NCBI GenBank assembly: GCA_009103225.1
Contig: RHPI01003156.1
Location: forward strand, 1,293,043 to 1,357,042
Length of the DNA stretch: 64,000 bases
Direction of reading: 5' to 3'
DNA from: Chlorokybus atmophyticus
Taxonomy: Eukaryota > Streptophyta > Chlorokybophyceae > Chlorokybales > Chlorokybaceae
This document shows positions 1 through 11,457 of this stretch, in pieces. The notes beneath the pieces are model-generated. The model was not told the origin of the DNA and did no database searches. It saw only the letters and a program-made list of their open reading frames with translations. The position numbers and the translations under genes are program-made. Positions within the stretch are counted from its first letter, which is position 1, and each line of letters begins with the position of its first letter.

Positions 1-171
1 CCCGATTACAGTCCCCTTGAGCAAAATCGAGGGGGGGACTGTGTAAAATGGGGGGGACTTAACGGGGTAAATACGGTAGTACTACTACATACTACTACAT
101 AAGCATTAGTAATGCTTATGTAAAATTGCAAACACCCCATTGCATTTACCATTTTAGTGAACACCCAGGTG

Positions 172-602
172 TTATGCAACGGCACAAACCTGGTGCCGAT
201 TGGAGGCAGTGTATGATGGTGCTGTGGTATTGACTGCCAGGGTCGCCACGTTAACAGCGCCTGCCGCCTTCACCCTTGACTTCACTGCATCCGTCCAGGT
301 GAGGAGAAGATCGTCCACACCTTAGCTCTCCGCTAGGTCATCAGCATAGTGATATATACCACGGCTGATGGCAGCTATACAAGCATCGGCGCACAAGGTA
401 GCAGGTGGCCAATAGTTTGTAACCGCGGCCAGTAGGGGCCGAGAAGGAGATCGTCCACACCATAGCGCTCTGCGAGGTCATGTGCATAGTCATATATACC
501 ACGAGTGCTGACAGCTACACAAGCATCCGCACACAAGGTAGCAGCTGGCCAACACTTTGTGCATGCGGTCAGCAGGGGGCGCACAGTAGCAGATTGCAGC
601 AT
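172..602 (-). pseudogene. Coding-like fragment with a duplicated segment of about 47 residues, family not recognised
   Basis: Read on the minus strand from an ATG at 602, the frame gives a peptide containing LCADACVAVSTRGIYDYAHD and then GVDDLLL. About 140 bp further on, a near copy in another frame reads LCADACIAAISRGIYHYADD, then a stop, then GVDDLLL. It continues open, with WTDAVKSRVKAAG, towards about 172. Protein-level similarity between the two copies shows that the segment was once coding. The 140-bp period is not a multiple of three, and copy two carries a stop, so the locus is broken now. I recognise no family. Confidence 0.45.
301..580. repeat. 140-bp tandem duplication, two diverged units
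   Basis: Unit one (about 301-440) and unit two (about 441-580) share gatcgtccacacc, then a similar run containing atatataccacg, then cacaaggtagcag and ggccaa. The offset is 140 bp. The units differ at roughly one base in five, so the duplication is not recent. Confidence 0.8.
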
Positions 603-650
603 TGCATATCACACGTAACAACATGGCCGAGGGCATTCACGTAGGGTACT

Positions 651-743
651 GTCACAGCCCACTCGACCACAAAAGACTTGGTGCTTTTATGGGCGATTTG
701 TGGTAATCTAATGTACCTTCCCGTTACATTCCCCCCCACTTAA
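651..743 (-). mobile_element. LTR-like terminus, copy A (purine tract + TGT edge + hairpin)
   Basis: On the minus strand a short open frame ends in EDVNVLKWGGM-stop. It is followed by a purine tract aagtgggggggaa (729-743) and a terminus beginning TGTAACGGGAAGGTACATT (edge at 728). Inside is an imperfect hairpin around gcaccaag, then tggtcgagtgg, which fits the pol III A-box consensus. A purine tract followed by TGT is the usual junction between internal sequence and 3' LTR in LTR retrotransposons. Copies at 1055, 21421 and 21740 share these parts. Confidence 0.5.
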
Positions 744-1054
744 GAACGTTGACGTCCTCGGCAGCTGCCCGCTCAGCTGGGGAATTACCTAAGGGGTTTG
801 TTAGGGTCGTTCACCGGCCCACAGCCAAGGACCGGCGAATTTAGGCCCATACCGATCAACGCGCGCATAGCGCGCCGCTGTCGGCTCCATAGGTCGCGTT
901 GCCGCGATAGGCAGGTCCCCCTGCCGCGCCGACTGAACTGGTCAGTTCGGCGCGACTGCCATTAGGCAATACGCGACCCATCGATGATTGCACTTATCAA
1001 GTGTTCATTTACAATGTTATTGGATCAAGAAACAACAACCGCGGAATTCGTGTG

Positions 1055-1170
1055 CAAGGCAGGAATTGAACCCGGGTCTCAAACTCCGATGACCAATGTC
1101 ACAGCCCACTCGACCACAAAAAATTGGTGCTTTTATGGTCGATTTGTGTGGAATGTACCTTCCCGTTACA
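1055..1170 (-). mobile_element. LTR-like/tRNA-like element, copy B (A and B boxes)
   Basis: The minus strand starts with the same TGTAACGGGAAGGTACATT edge (1170) as copy A. A hairpin with perfect seven-base outer arms (cgaccat/atggtcg) follows. Then comes a tRNA-like body: A box tggtcgagtgg and, about 35 bases later, gacccgggttcaattcct (1060-1078), which fits a tRNA variable/T-arm with a one-mismatch B box. It looks like an LTR head joined to a tRNA-derived SINE, or an LTR carrying an internal pol III promoter. I could not fold a complete tRNA. Confidence 0.5.
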
Positions 1171-2677
1171 GGTACCATGTATGCAGCATGACAGGTACAA
1201 GCAGCATTCATGATCGCCATGGCATGGCCACTTGCTGCTGCTTCAGCATGCGCAATGCAATGGTAGAAGGATTGCACACTACTTGGCAAGTAATACTTGC
1301 CCTTCCCATCGTCTCCCTGTACTTCTAGCTTACAACCGATGGTAGCCACGCTTGTTGTAGGGCTGGTGGCAAAATCAGCTTGAGGTCTGGATCGTTGAGG
1401 ATCTTGGATAAGGCAATGAGATCTGCCACAGCGCTAGAAAATTCGCAATGCACAATCAGGTTGGCATTCGCCCCCGCTCTAGTCTTTCGCGAATGTGCCG
1501 TGTAAATGGACAGCTTTTAATGCCCGTGTGGGGGCATCCTCATGAGATGGCCTAATTTGCAACTTGGCTGAAATTTGTCTTTTTAGCACGTTCAACATAC
1601 GATACAGGTTGCGTGGTCTATAAGCGCGTAGCTGTGCGCTGAAAGTGCTAGCCTGCCTGCACTGCGCTAAAGAACGCACATAATGTCTATTGCCTCTGTA
1701 CGCAAAAGTACGCCATCTCATGAGAACATAAGCATTATGCACATTTATGAGAAGATCACGAACATGCATGCGTGCACGCTCATGCATGGGGCGTGACATC
1801 TTGAAGCTGATTTTTTCTGTATTATAGTCGTTTGGGTGGTGTGAGCGGGGGATTTATATCCACTCCCGTTCTTGCCGGCGCTCTCGTGCTTTGCATTTCC
1901 ATAGTTTTAAAGTCGTACAAGCTGGCACCTACTTCACTGGAAGAATGAACCATTGATCAAACCCAGTCATGAGCATGGCCTTTTCTACTGCTGTTGCCAC
2001 CAGCCCTGTGACGCACAGTAATCCGTGTACCATGCTGTAGCTTTTAACTATATAGTGTAAACGTATCACATGCTACACTAGTGTGTTGCAACCCGTGCAC
2101 AACATGGGTCCAAACTTAGGACCAGCGGGTGCTCTAGTTTAATTAAAACTCACTCCTTTAGCAGGGCATCGGCGCCTCGCCTACAAAAATATCGATTGCG
2201 TTGGCCGGCTGTGCGCGGTAATATCAGTTTGTGAACTGGCCGACTGGTTGTTATTCAGGATAAATTTTACGTCGCGGTTGAACAACCGCATTGTCGTTGT
2301 CCTGTCCAATCATGACATTGCTTTAATTTCAATTCACACTCATAATGAAAATTGGAACCATCCTGTAATAAATGGCAAGCACCACAACGTGTTGAAGGTG
2401 TCATCAAGTTTGCATGCCATATTGCATGCGCGCAGTAATTGTGCCTTATTTCACAGCATATATATGCGTGTGCATGTGTGTGTGCGCATGCTCTACTGTT
2501 GCGCCATAGAGCACATGCGCGCGTAGGTGGGGTGCTTGCGAAGAATGTGCTCGTCATGAGCATATGTCACAATTATCACATATTGCCAATCCAGCAAGCA
2601 CACGACTACATGTCTGCATGTCACCACCGCAACCAAAGTAATCAACAATCAAGCTCGTACTGCATCTATGCACACAT

Positions 2678-2710
<33 letters not shown>

Positions 2711-3249
2711 TTACCACCACCACCATCATTAACACCATTTCACCTCGCGCAGCAATCCACGTTAACAACCATGTATGCGTGCACACCCACATGCATGCAT
2801 GCATGCGCGTGCGTGCGTGCAGGTTCATGCGGGTAACGTCTGCATATGTCTGCCTGTGTGCACACGCATGTGCGTGTATGCACGCACAACAAAGTAAAAT
2901 CCGCCTGACACATGCACCCCAATACGTGAACAATAGAGGCTATAACCAACATGTTTCAAATCGATAGAGTTTTAAATTTCACTGCTATTCCCCCTAATCA
3001 AACGTATTTACACCTACTACACCCACCCACATCTACCTATGACCACTACCTATTACCTCACGCCAGCCACCAACCCATGCCAAGCCACCTGTGTGTGCGC
3101 ATGCACGCACCAAGGCCACATGCGCGCGCATATGCTCAAGTGTCACTGCGTGTGCGCATTTATGCGTGTGCTGGTGAGGGTGTGCGTGTGCGCACGGGTT
3201 GCAGGGGCAAAGCAGTAGCCAAGCAGCAAAGGCAACATCTTCAACTTAC
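1171..3249. other. Gene-poor stretch with simple repeats
   Basis: I see no supported gene here. The stretch holds a TAC trinucleotide tract (2678-2710) and alternating purine-pyrimidine DNA built from gcatgc, gtgcgt and cacgca words (about 2455-2530, 2770-2890 and 3095-3200). The open frames over these tracts are low-complexity artefacts. Confidence 0.6.
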
Positions 3250-4240
3250 CTGCTTGCAATCGCCGCCACCGCCATCGCCCATGCCTGGTCAGGCCCTAAG
3301 CAGATCGGGAAAGTTACGACTCTATCAATGTAGCCACGACAGGGGCAGCAAGCAACTTGCTTGAAGGCGACATGACCACGCACGCACCCACCTACGCACG
3401 CACGCGTGAACATAAAGCGACGATATAACACTCACATGCTACAGCTGCATCCGCCAACTTGGCCCAATCACGTCCGTCGCCCTCAGCGGCATCTCCACTT
3501 GAGGTGCCGCCGTTGTCGCCGCCTGTGTAAAGGCAGTGAGAAGACACTGTGAGAGAGAGCGTTGGGGGGAGGGCAGGCCACAAACTCACACACCTCATCT
3601 GCTTGCTGCCATTGCCTGTGATCTGACATGGCGTGGTCTGCCTTGACCACAAACCAGCATGCGCGGGGGGGAGAGGGAGAGGGAGAGGGAGAGGGAGGGA
3701 GAGAGCGAGAGGGAGAGAGAGAGGGAGAGAGAGAGGGAGAGAGAGAGGGAGAGAGAGAGGGAGAGAGAGGGAGAGAGAGTGCAAAACCACTAAGGCACAA
3801 ACTTACTTGCAGCACATGCCGTTGCGGGCTCTGTGAGCAGCAGGTGCATACCCTGGTGCGCCAGATGGGTGCTGTTGCTGCATATGCATGCCTGTGTGCA
3901 ACTATGCATGCATGTGTGGATCTCCGTGCCCGCGAGCATGCCTGCGCATGCATGCGCATGCGCACGCGCGCGCGTGCATGTGTATTTGTGTGTGTATGTG
4001 TGTGTGTGCATGGTTGCGTTTGGGCGTGCGCATCTGTGTGTGCATGCCATGCACAGTGCAGTGCACGCGCACAGTCGTGTGCCTTACTGTGCATGTGCGT
4101 GCATGCTGATGAGTGTGTGCTCAGGGGGTTGAGGGGCAAGGGGTAGAGCCAACCAACTCACCTGCAGTTCGCCGCCCTGGGCTGGGCAATAACTGGCTTG
4201 ATCTCAGCAATGGGAGAGGGCAATGGCGAGCCATCGCCGA
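3250..4240 (-). CDS. Putative multi-exon gene, partial, function unknown
   Basis: Five short minus-strand segments have good donor and acceptor signals and keep one reading phase throughout: 4240-4162, 3877-3807, 3637-3590, 3522-3436 and 3295-3250. They join into a peptide of about 110 residues containing [55 protein letters not shown] and [13 protein letters not shown]. Four consecutive phase-consistent junctions are the main evidence. A possible upstream exon lies at about 4596-4410 (peptide with TTRRHVIKQAVTALQP), but its phase does not fit the next exon. The 5' and 3' ends are not found. No family was recognised. Introns carry a long GA-rich repeat and alternating purine-pyrimidine DNA. 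Confidence 0.35.
3671..3779. repeat. GA-rich microsatellite
   Basis: About 109 bp of nearly pure GA/GGGAGA repeats. It lies in an intron of the putative minus-strand gene. It can form mirror-repeat (triplex-prone) DNA and creates long spurious open frames on both strands. Confidence 0.9.
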
Positions 4241-4272
4241 CTGAAGGGGGGTGGGGGCGGGTGTTAGACAGA

Positions 4273-4297
4273 ACACACACACACACACACACACACA
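4273..4297. repeat. AC dinucleotide microsatellite
   Basis: An uninterrupted AC tract of about 25 bp, followed by TCACC/CACCCT-rich degenerate repeats to about 4420. Confidence 0.85.
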
Positions 4298-4980
4298 TTC
4301 TCTCCCCTCACCCGGGCCTTCACCCTCATCTCCATCCTCACCTCACCCTCACTCTTTGTGCCTTCGCACCTTCACCCTCACCCTTGCCTTCACCTCGCCG
4401 CCATCCTCACCCCTTCGCCAACTGCCTTAAGTACCGCAACAATGCGGGAACAGCGCGACCCTCTGCGACCGCAGAAATGCGGCTGTAACGCTGTCACAGC
4501 CTGTTTGATGACGTGCCTTCTTGTCGTTGACGTGGACTTTGGGCGGGCGGCGGCGCCGCTGACAGGCGACGGCACGGCGGCTGACGGCACTGTCACCTCA
4601 CCGCGCCGCCCTCACCGCCGCGCCTCCGGATGAGCTGACAGCTGCGGCAGAGCGCTGCCGCTGTCCCCGCGCTACTACTGAGGACGACAGACGCCGCGCT
4701 GATTGACGACCCCCTCACCCCCTCACCCCCCATCACCGACGCTAGAGCACGCCTGATACTGGCTGCACGCACGCTGACTCTTAACCTCTCCTATTTCTTT
4801 CTTTTTTCTCGCCCTCTGAAATCAGGTGTGTCATTGCTACCTACATTAGCATATGGTGGCATTGTGTGTGGCATGATAGGAGTGGGGCTGGGTGGGACCA
4901 GGTGCGTGCAGTGGCACATGGTATGCGATGCGTTTTTGAAAGATTTTGTTGGGTTGTGCTCATACATGTGAGTGCGACTC

Positions 4981-4983
<3 letters not shown>

Positions 4984-5035
<52 letters not shown>

Positions 5036-5040
5036 CGCGC
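4984..5040. repeat. Compound CT-GC microsatellite
   Basis: CT repeats (4984-5020) switch abruptly to GC repeats (5021-5040). A further AC tract lies at 5123-5141. The GC part is a strong Z-DNA candidate. Confidence 0.9.
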
Positions 5041-5635
5041 CCCTTCGCTGCCACTGCGTATGAGTGTGACACGTGTGCTCACATACGCTTTATGCATAAC
5101 GGTGCAATCTAAACTATTCTGTACACACACACACACACACATTGCCAAAACCACTCACGCAGGCAGGCAAGCTGATCCGGGAGGGAGGCGGCATGTACGC
5201 AAAACTGCCTAACCAACCTGGGGGGTGGGGTTGGATAGCGGGTGGGCGTTGCCGCCACCTAAGAGAGGAGGGGCGCTGCTGCTGGCAGGGCGAGGCCGTT
5301 GGCTGTTATTACCAACTTGGTGACGCGGCAAGCCGGCTCATTGCCCGGGGGGTGGCGGGCAGAAAGTAGCATAGACCATTGAAAGCCACACCCACCTGGC
5401 TGCTGCAAAGGAGTGCTACCGTTTCGTAAAACCGTCGCCCAGCACATAATTCACATCGCCACACGATTGCTGCATTCACCGCCACCACCACCGCTACATG
5501 GGTGGGGTTGTTTGTTTTGTAGTAGCCGCTTGTCACTCGTTCCGACCTTTCAATTGTGCATAATCGCACGATCGTGAGAGTTGAAACGATTTGGGCGGTG
5601 AAATTTCAAATGTGCGCGTGCGTGTGCACGTATGT

Positions 5636-5885
5636 GTGTGATGTGCTGAGTTCCAGTTTAATGGCACGCAGGTGGTTGTATGCATTCAAATATGTTCATG
5701 TATCTGATCTGCGTGCACGCGTGCGTGCGCGTGCATGCGTGCGTGCGCGTGCATGTGTGATGTGCTGAGTTCCAGTTCAATGGCATGCAGGTGTTTGCGT
5801 GGTGGTTGTGTGCATTCAATTATGGTCATGCATCTGATCTGCGTGCATGCGCGCGCGCGCGTGTATGCGCGCGCACATGTCTGCA
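5636..5885. repeat. Diverged tandem repeat of about 120 bp beside the transposase relic
   Basis: Two units begin tgtgatgtgctgagttccag, continue through gtggttgtrtgcattcaa and end in long alternating purine-pyrimidine runs. The gtggtt-tgcattcaat part resembles the start of the transposase exon at about 5920. The units are therefore probably decayed duplicates of that intron-exon junction. Confidence 0.6.
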
Positions 5886-5901
5886 TTGTGCTGGTTTTCA
5901 G

Positions 5902-7205
5902 CAAAGGCATGCATGTGTTTACACGGTGGTTATGTGCGTTCAATGAGGATATGCGCCGTGCCAATCGACAAGTGCTGGTGCTCATGGACAACGCAACGCA
6001 CATCTGCGCGCAAGCCAAGTCGGGGACAAAAGGCAGCTTCAAGTCTCTCATTATGTCTCACCTGACCGGTGTTCTTGCCTCCAAACACAACATCAGTCAT
6101 TCAACCCTTGGATGCGTGCATAATTGCTGCATTCAAGTTGAGGTAAGGTTTGACATCATGTGAGCAAAGCACGTTACTTTGTGAGGATATGTTCGAGTCT
6201 TACGCATTGCTACGCAGGTACATGACCCTGACCGGTGTTCTTGCCTCCAAACACAACATCAGTCATTCAACCCTTGAATGCGTGCATAATTGCTGCATTC
6301 AAGTTGAGGTAAGGTTTGACATCATGTGAGCAAAGCACGTTACTTTGTGAGGATATGTTCGAGTCTTACGCATTGCTACGCAGGTACAAGAAGAAGTTGG
6401 TTGCGCACATGCTTGCAGAGTTTGACGCCAACCCCACTTCGAACCTCAGCAAAACCAAAGTGGATGTGCGCGACGCCGTCATGTGGAGCCGTGAAGCTTG
6501 GATGGAGCTCACTCCTTCTACCATACGCAATTGCTGGCGCAAGAGCAAGGTTATTTTTGCCGATTGGTGTGCTGATGCAATTAATGACAACCTCAACGCC
6601 CCATCCATTCGTCGCGTCATTGACGCCAAGGTATGTAGGCTTAGTTGGTGGATATTGCTAGAACAATGCTTGTGCCAACATTGGTAACTTGCATTGCTAC
6701 TGCGCGTAGGAGTTGGATGATTTACAGCAACTCATGGCGCGGATGAAACTTCCAGCATCAGACACAATCAGCGCCGAGTTTGTGGACATGGATGAGACAT
6801 TGCCCACGGAGGCAACAGCAACGGATGCTGAAATACTGGCAGCTGTTGGTGTCGGGCCATTGTCCGATGATGAAGAAGATGAGGAAGGTAAGTGATGGTG
6901 TGGTGCATGCACTATATGCAATTGCATGATAGCGGTTGTACATGTCGCTAAGACTAGCATGCACAGATGACCCTGACAATCAGCCCCCTCATGCGCCGAC
7001 ATTGAGAGAAGCGATGCAACATGTGGATGCACTTGACGCTTTTATCGTCGAAGCTTCTGAAGACTTTAATGAAATGGAGCAGATGGCGATTAGGAAGTTG
7101 AGAAATAAGTTGACGCATCTTCACATTTTCGGTGTGTCTAGTGCTAGACAGAGCATTCACTCATTTTTTCATCAGCGCGTAGATGATGTAGATGAGGAGG
7201 AGTAG
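5902..7205 (+). pseudogene. pogo/Tigger-type transposase (DDE_1/CENP-B-like), 3' half, broken
   Basis: The peptide pieces match the DDE_1 endonuclease of pogo/Tigger elements in order. GMHVFTRWLCAFNEDM and VLVLMDNATH include the second catalytic Asp. PPNTTSVIQPLDACIIAAFK follows. After an intron (6309-6383) come KLVAHMLAEF and WMELTPSTIRNCWRKSKVI. Exons 6710-6887 and 6967-7205 add an acidic tail, as in CENP-B-like proteins (LSDDEEDEE, then HSFFHQRVDD), to a stop at 7203. It is broken. The frame shifts by one base between the MDNATH exon and PPNTTS (near 6068). A 166-bp segment holding the PPNTTS exon and its donor is tandemly duplicated. The DNA-binding N-terminus and the first catalytic Asp are not found. 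No terminal inverted repeats were identified. Confidence 0.8.
6061..6392. repeat. 166-bp tandem duplication inside the transposase
   Basis: Bases 6061-6226 and 6227-6392 are almost identical; I see a ggatgcg/gaatgcg difference and divergence only at the unit ends. The unit covers the end of one exon, its gtaagg donor, the whole intron and the acceptor. It is much younger than the element's other decay. Confidence 0.9.
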
Positions 7206-8819
7206 CGTAGTTGCCGCATAATACATATGCATTATTGTGTTTGCTTGCGCTAATGATGATATCCGCATCACAAAAGTAGGACACACATGTTATCGGGCAC
7301 TTACACGCAGCATGTTGGTGTGCATGAACTTGCTTGCTCAATTTGAGTTCAGTTGGGGACGCGCGATTGTCGCACCTATCGACGTGCGCAGGTCGCTAGC
7401 CGATAGCAAGCAACGACGCACCACATGTTGGAAAAGCTTTATTGGGCCACACCACCATGTCTTAGTCAATGCATCGTGCGGCAGCTGTGGTAGGGCCCAA
7501 TGCGGTTTGGAGCTCAAATAGATTGCAACGAAACCGCACGTAACCACGGGGGTGTTAAGAATAGTAGGATACATGGCAAATTGTCTGTTGCACAGTGAAA
7601 AGTGTGTTCATAAGTATGTGGCCAATGATGAAATGTAAAGCTTGCATTTTAGCCTGAATGTTCAAATTTGCAATGAAGCCTCCAAATGTTTAACATGAAC
7701 AGTGTTAAATGCTATAATATTACATTTGAGATGAATCTTGTCATACATTCTAATCACATCGCACAAAAGAGTACTACCACCTTTTATAAAAGTCGTAACA
7801 CAATATGCGCTTATAAACAACTTCACCTTCATTCATCGATACAAGCAAGCAATGCTTTGGCATATCATATAAGATAAGATTTTCATTTATTTTATTTTAG
7901 AGGAAATGCAAGTGCATGCAACTATATAAGCTATATATATTGTCAATTGCAAATTTCATACTTGAACAAACATTTACCAAAAGTTTTGTATTTACTATAT
8001 TGGGCTTTTATAATTCGTAAAAAATCCAAACAAAGTGTTAAAACATTACATAATAAAACAAGACAGTCAAAGATTTTAGGCACCAAGATTATGCGCTTTC
8101 AATTGTATCTACTTTGAATTTGAGTAATGCAATGAAGATTATAATAAATAATCCATCCTGCTGTAGTGTGTTAAGCCTAACTCACTTAACGGGTGTACAA
8201 GTTTTATTTTAGCACACGGTGTGCTATACTATTATGCACATAACATAGTAAAGTAAAGTGATAATGCATAGCGTGCAATTTGCAATAGAAGTGGAAGCAA
8301 GTTGTAAAATGCCATCCTATGTCGAATATGAAAAGAAGAAATTGCAAGTACAGTCTACTACTCGAGCTATAAGTATTGTCATTATAATCATAAATGCCCC
8401 ATAAACGTAAAATGTCGGGGAGCCAATGGTTTTATCGAGCATATCCTGCAAATTGTAAATACTACTTAGTTACATGTAAACATGAAATATTGTTAAGGAG
8501 ATGTCGCAAGATTAGCGGAGAGTAGAGGGTCACGTCGCGCAGCAGCGTCACATCGTCACTGCGTGACGCTATTGCGCGACGCCACAGCGTCACGCTGTTG
8601 CGCGACGCCACGCGGTTTATTATAATGTACCTATGCTTACAAAGAAAGATACGGCACATAATGCACTTGCTGTTTGTAAGTAAATGTTATCATTATATAC
8701 ATGTAAACATATACAGCTTAGAGGTCAACATGTCTGCCCTATCAGTACATGATGTTTAAGGACAAGTGTATGCCTATAAGAAGAGTAGACTGTCATTCAA
8801 CCAAATGCCAGTAAGCGTT
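7206..8819. other. AT-rich gene-free island
   Basis: No supported gene. From about 7560 to 8470 base composition drops to clearly AT-rich, with many short A/T runs and only tiny open frames, unlike the roughly balanced surroundings. It follows directly on the transposase relic. A GC-rich repeat cluster at 8531-8612 interrupts it. Confidence 0.6.
8531..8612. repeat. GC-rich 26-bp repeat, two direct and one inverted copy
   Basis: Two adjacent direct units (8561-8586 and 8587-8612) follow gcgtSacgctRttgcgcgac plus gccac. An inverted copy sits at 8531-8552 (cacgtcgcgcagcagcgtcac). They stand out as CG-rich words inside AT-rich DNA and could fold into a stem. Confidence 0.75.
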
Positions 8820-8820
8820 T

Positions 8821-8840
8821 GTCATGATCATGATCATGAC
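8821..8840. repeat. Perfect 20-bp palindrome
   Basis: The sequence gtcatgatcatgatcatgac equals its own reverse complement and consists of overlapping tgatca/catg words. Its function is unknown. Confidence 0.9.
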
Positions 8841-9274
8841 CAAAGGTTGGTCCAAAACTGGTGCGTCATAAGTTATAACGCATCAAGTCGTTCATAGAAA
8901 GTCGGGGGACTCGAACCTTATCTGCTCGCCCGCCAACGTCCACTGCCCAACTCATTCCCCAAAGGCACAGCTGCACCGCAGACCGACGACCGGCCGAACG
9001 TACGGCCCGACCGTCCTGTGTCCCGCCGGTCAGGTACAGAGGCAAACAACGAGACGACGCCTGCAAGGCCGGGTCAAAAAGTCTGGCAAGGTGCAGCGCT
9101 TGTCCGGCCGCCGCCGCCGGAGACACAAAGCCTGTCCTCTCGCGTAAATTTGGGGCAGATTGGCGCTAGAGGTGGCGGCGTAGGTGTAGGCGGAGCAGGA
9201 GGTTGAGAAGAAGGAGGAGCCGGCGAAGGCGGCGGGGAGGTCAGGCGGAGGAGAGGCGGGGATCAGGTGTAGCC

Positions 9275-11106
9275 ATGGTGGCCGCAGCCATGACAGCCAT
9301 GACCGCCGCGGTGGCCGTGGCGCCTGCATTGCAGAGCGCCAGGCGCGCCTTCGCTGGCCAGGCTCTGCCCACAGTGTTGCACAGCCAGGTAGGGATGGGG
9401 AGCAAGCCTTCAGGACCCTCACGGTTGTTGCCTGTTCTGTCGTCGTCATCGTCGTTGTCGTGTTCTCTTCTATGTCCTCCACAACTGCGCATGCGCTGTT
9501 CAGACCTGCATTGCCAGCCGCACAATGCAATGCTACGGCACAGTTCCCTATCTTGAGAAGTGGCTTGCGCTTTTTCTTCCCAACACACCAGTGCCAAGTT
9601 GTTGGCGTTACGCCTCCCTAAGCATTTCACACAACTTACTCTCCTCATTGTTTTTGTTCTGGTCTGTGCAGAAACGGCTGAGCCGGCGCAGCATGTCTAT
9701 CGTGGCGGGTCTGGCACAGCGCCTTGAGTACATCTGGTCAGACGGCCAGGAGGGCCAGCCAAGCAAGGGCATGCTCTTCAACCAGATGCGCTCCAAGACC
9801 AAGGTCGTCCAGAAGCCCCTCTCCATCGGCAACGAGTCCAGCTTCCCGGAATGGTCCTTTGATGGCTCCAGGTGAGACACGCACACATACTAACACGCAC
9901 TCACAGATAAACACTTCACCCCATCCCGTTTTGCACACAGCTTCAAAACACGAACATAACCACTGGCAATGTGGCAATGTGGCTCAGCAGTTAACGCCCA
10001 AGCACTCACCTCCTGTGTGTTTTGTGCTTGTGTGTTATTTCAGCACTGGACAGGCTGAGGGCAGCTTCTCCGACTGCATCCTGAAGCCCGTTTTCTCATG
10101 TACGGATCCCATCCGCGGCGGACATGATCTTCTTGTGCTGTGCGAGGTGTTGACGGCTGAGGGCAACCCACACGAGACCAACTCGCGCTCAAAGGTGCGG
10201 GACCTCCTCAAGAACGAGAGCGTGGCCGCGGAGGAGACTCTCTTCGGCTTCGAGCAGGAGTACACCATGTTGGACAAGAGGGGAAAGGTGTACGGCTGGC
10301 CTGAGAGTGGTTATCCCGCCGCACAGGGACCCTTTTACTGTGGTGTTGGCCTGGAGTCTGTCTACGGCCGCCCCCTCGCCGAAGCCCACATGGACGCCTG
10401 CATCAAGGCATGTTGCATGTGTTTTGCATGTTGTTGAGTGTCACCTTGTATCTCGTTGTGTCAAATGTGTTGTCAACAACTTCGTTGTTGTGTGCAGTCG
10501 GGTCTGAAGATCAGTGGTATCAATGCTGAGGTGCTTCCGGGTCAGTGGGAGTTTCAAATCGGTCCGGCTGGGCCGCTTGAGGTGGGTGACCATGTGATGA
10601 TCGCGCGGTGGCTGCTGCACCGTCTGGGTGAGGACATGGGCATCAACGCCACATTCGATGCCAAGCCCGTGCCCGGCGAGTGGAACGGCACTGGTGGACA
10701 TACCAACTATTCCACCAAGACCATGCGCGCGGAAGGCGGCATCGCCGCCATCAATGCGGCCATTGAGAAGCTCTCAAAGAAGCACCCCGAGCACATCTCA
10801 GTGTACGGCGTGGGCAACGAGAGGCGCCTCACCGGCAAGTGCGAGACTGCCAACATCAACACATTTAAGTCTGGTGTTGCCGACCGAGGAGCTTCCATCC
10901 GTATCCCGCTTCCTGTCTCCCTTGAGGGCAAGGGTTACCTTGAAGACAGGCGCCCTGCTGCCAACGTTGGTAAGCATACCAACAGTAATGTGTGTTTTGC
11001 AACCTCAACACAAGCGCTAGTATTGCATTCGTTTTGATTGAATTCTTTATTCTGTGCAGATCCCTACGTTGTTGCTGGCATGCTCATTAAGACCACCTTG
11101 ACCTAA
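9275..11106 (+). CDS. Glutamine synthetase type II with N-terminal leader
   Basis: The enzyme makes glutamine from glutamate and ammonia using ATP. The model is join(9275-9388, 9672-9871, 10044-10407, 10498-10969, 11060-11106), 398 residues. All phases agree. Visible family motifs are DGSS (102-105), GFEQEYT (about 173), [18 protein letters not shown], the ATP-loop region [15 protein letters not shown] and NERRLTGK. The first 50 or so residues are rich in Ala, Arg and Ser ([17 protein letters not shown], then KRLSRRSMS) and precede the usual GSII start. They look like an organelle-targeting leader, plastid or mitochondrial. The ATG at 9275 is the first good start in the frame. Intron 3 begins with GC rather than GT (AAG|GCATGT); no GT donor restores the frame. 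The gene is complete and apparently functional. Confidence 0.95.
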
Positions 11107-11457
11107 GCTGCGCGCGCCCCCACGACCCGGACCCGGTCTGAGTTGCTATGCTGATGTTCCTGCGGAGAGCTTTTTGTATTTCTTATTGTAGCAACACGAG
11201 CTACGTTGAGGCAGGGGTGTCGGCTTTTGAAGCGGATATTTCCAATGCGCCATTTGTAGAGCATTAGACATGGTCTTTGCCATGGCTGACCATTGAAATG
11301 AAGCCCACTGCGTCTGACTAGTCCATACCGCTTGCAACCAGTCAAGGTGGATTGCTCAAACAGTGTCATGTGAGCAATGAATGGCATGTTGAAGCAACTT
11401 GCTCTGCGTTTTCTAGCAACGGTTTGCAGGAGCATAGCCTGCTGAGTTTACAAGCAC

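Noticed and set aside
3483-4139. Long minus-strand open frame rich in SLSPSLSP
   Set aside because: It is a translation of the GA microsatellite and alternating CA/TG DNA. The splice-consistent exons in this region use a different arrangement.
8866-8930. Possible minus-strand tRNA (ggttcgagtcc, a perfect B-box match)
   Set aside because: No A box at the right distance and no acceptor or anticodon stems could be folded. It may be a decayed tRNA-derived repeat.
9030-9530. 166-residue minus-strand open frame opposite the glutamine synthetase leader
   Set aside because: It is antisense to GC-rich leader and first-exon sequence, has no recognisable motif and conflicts with a clearly supported plus-strand gene.
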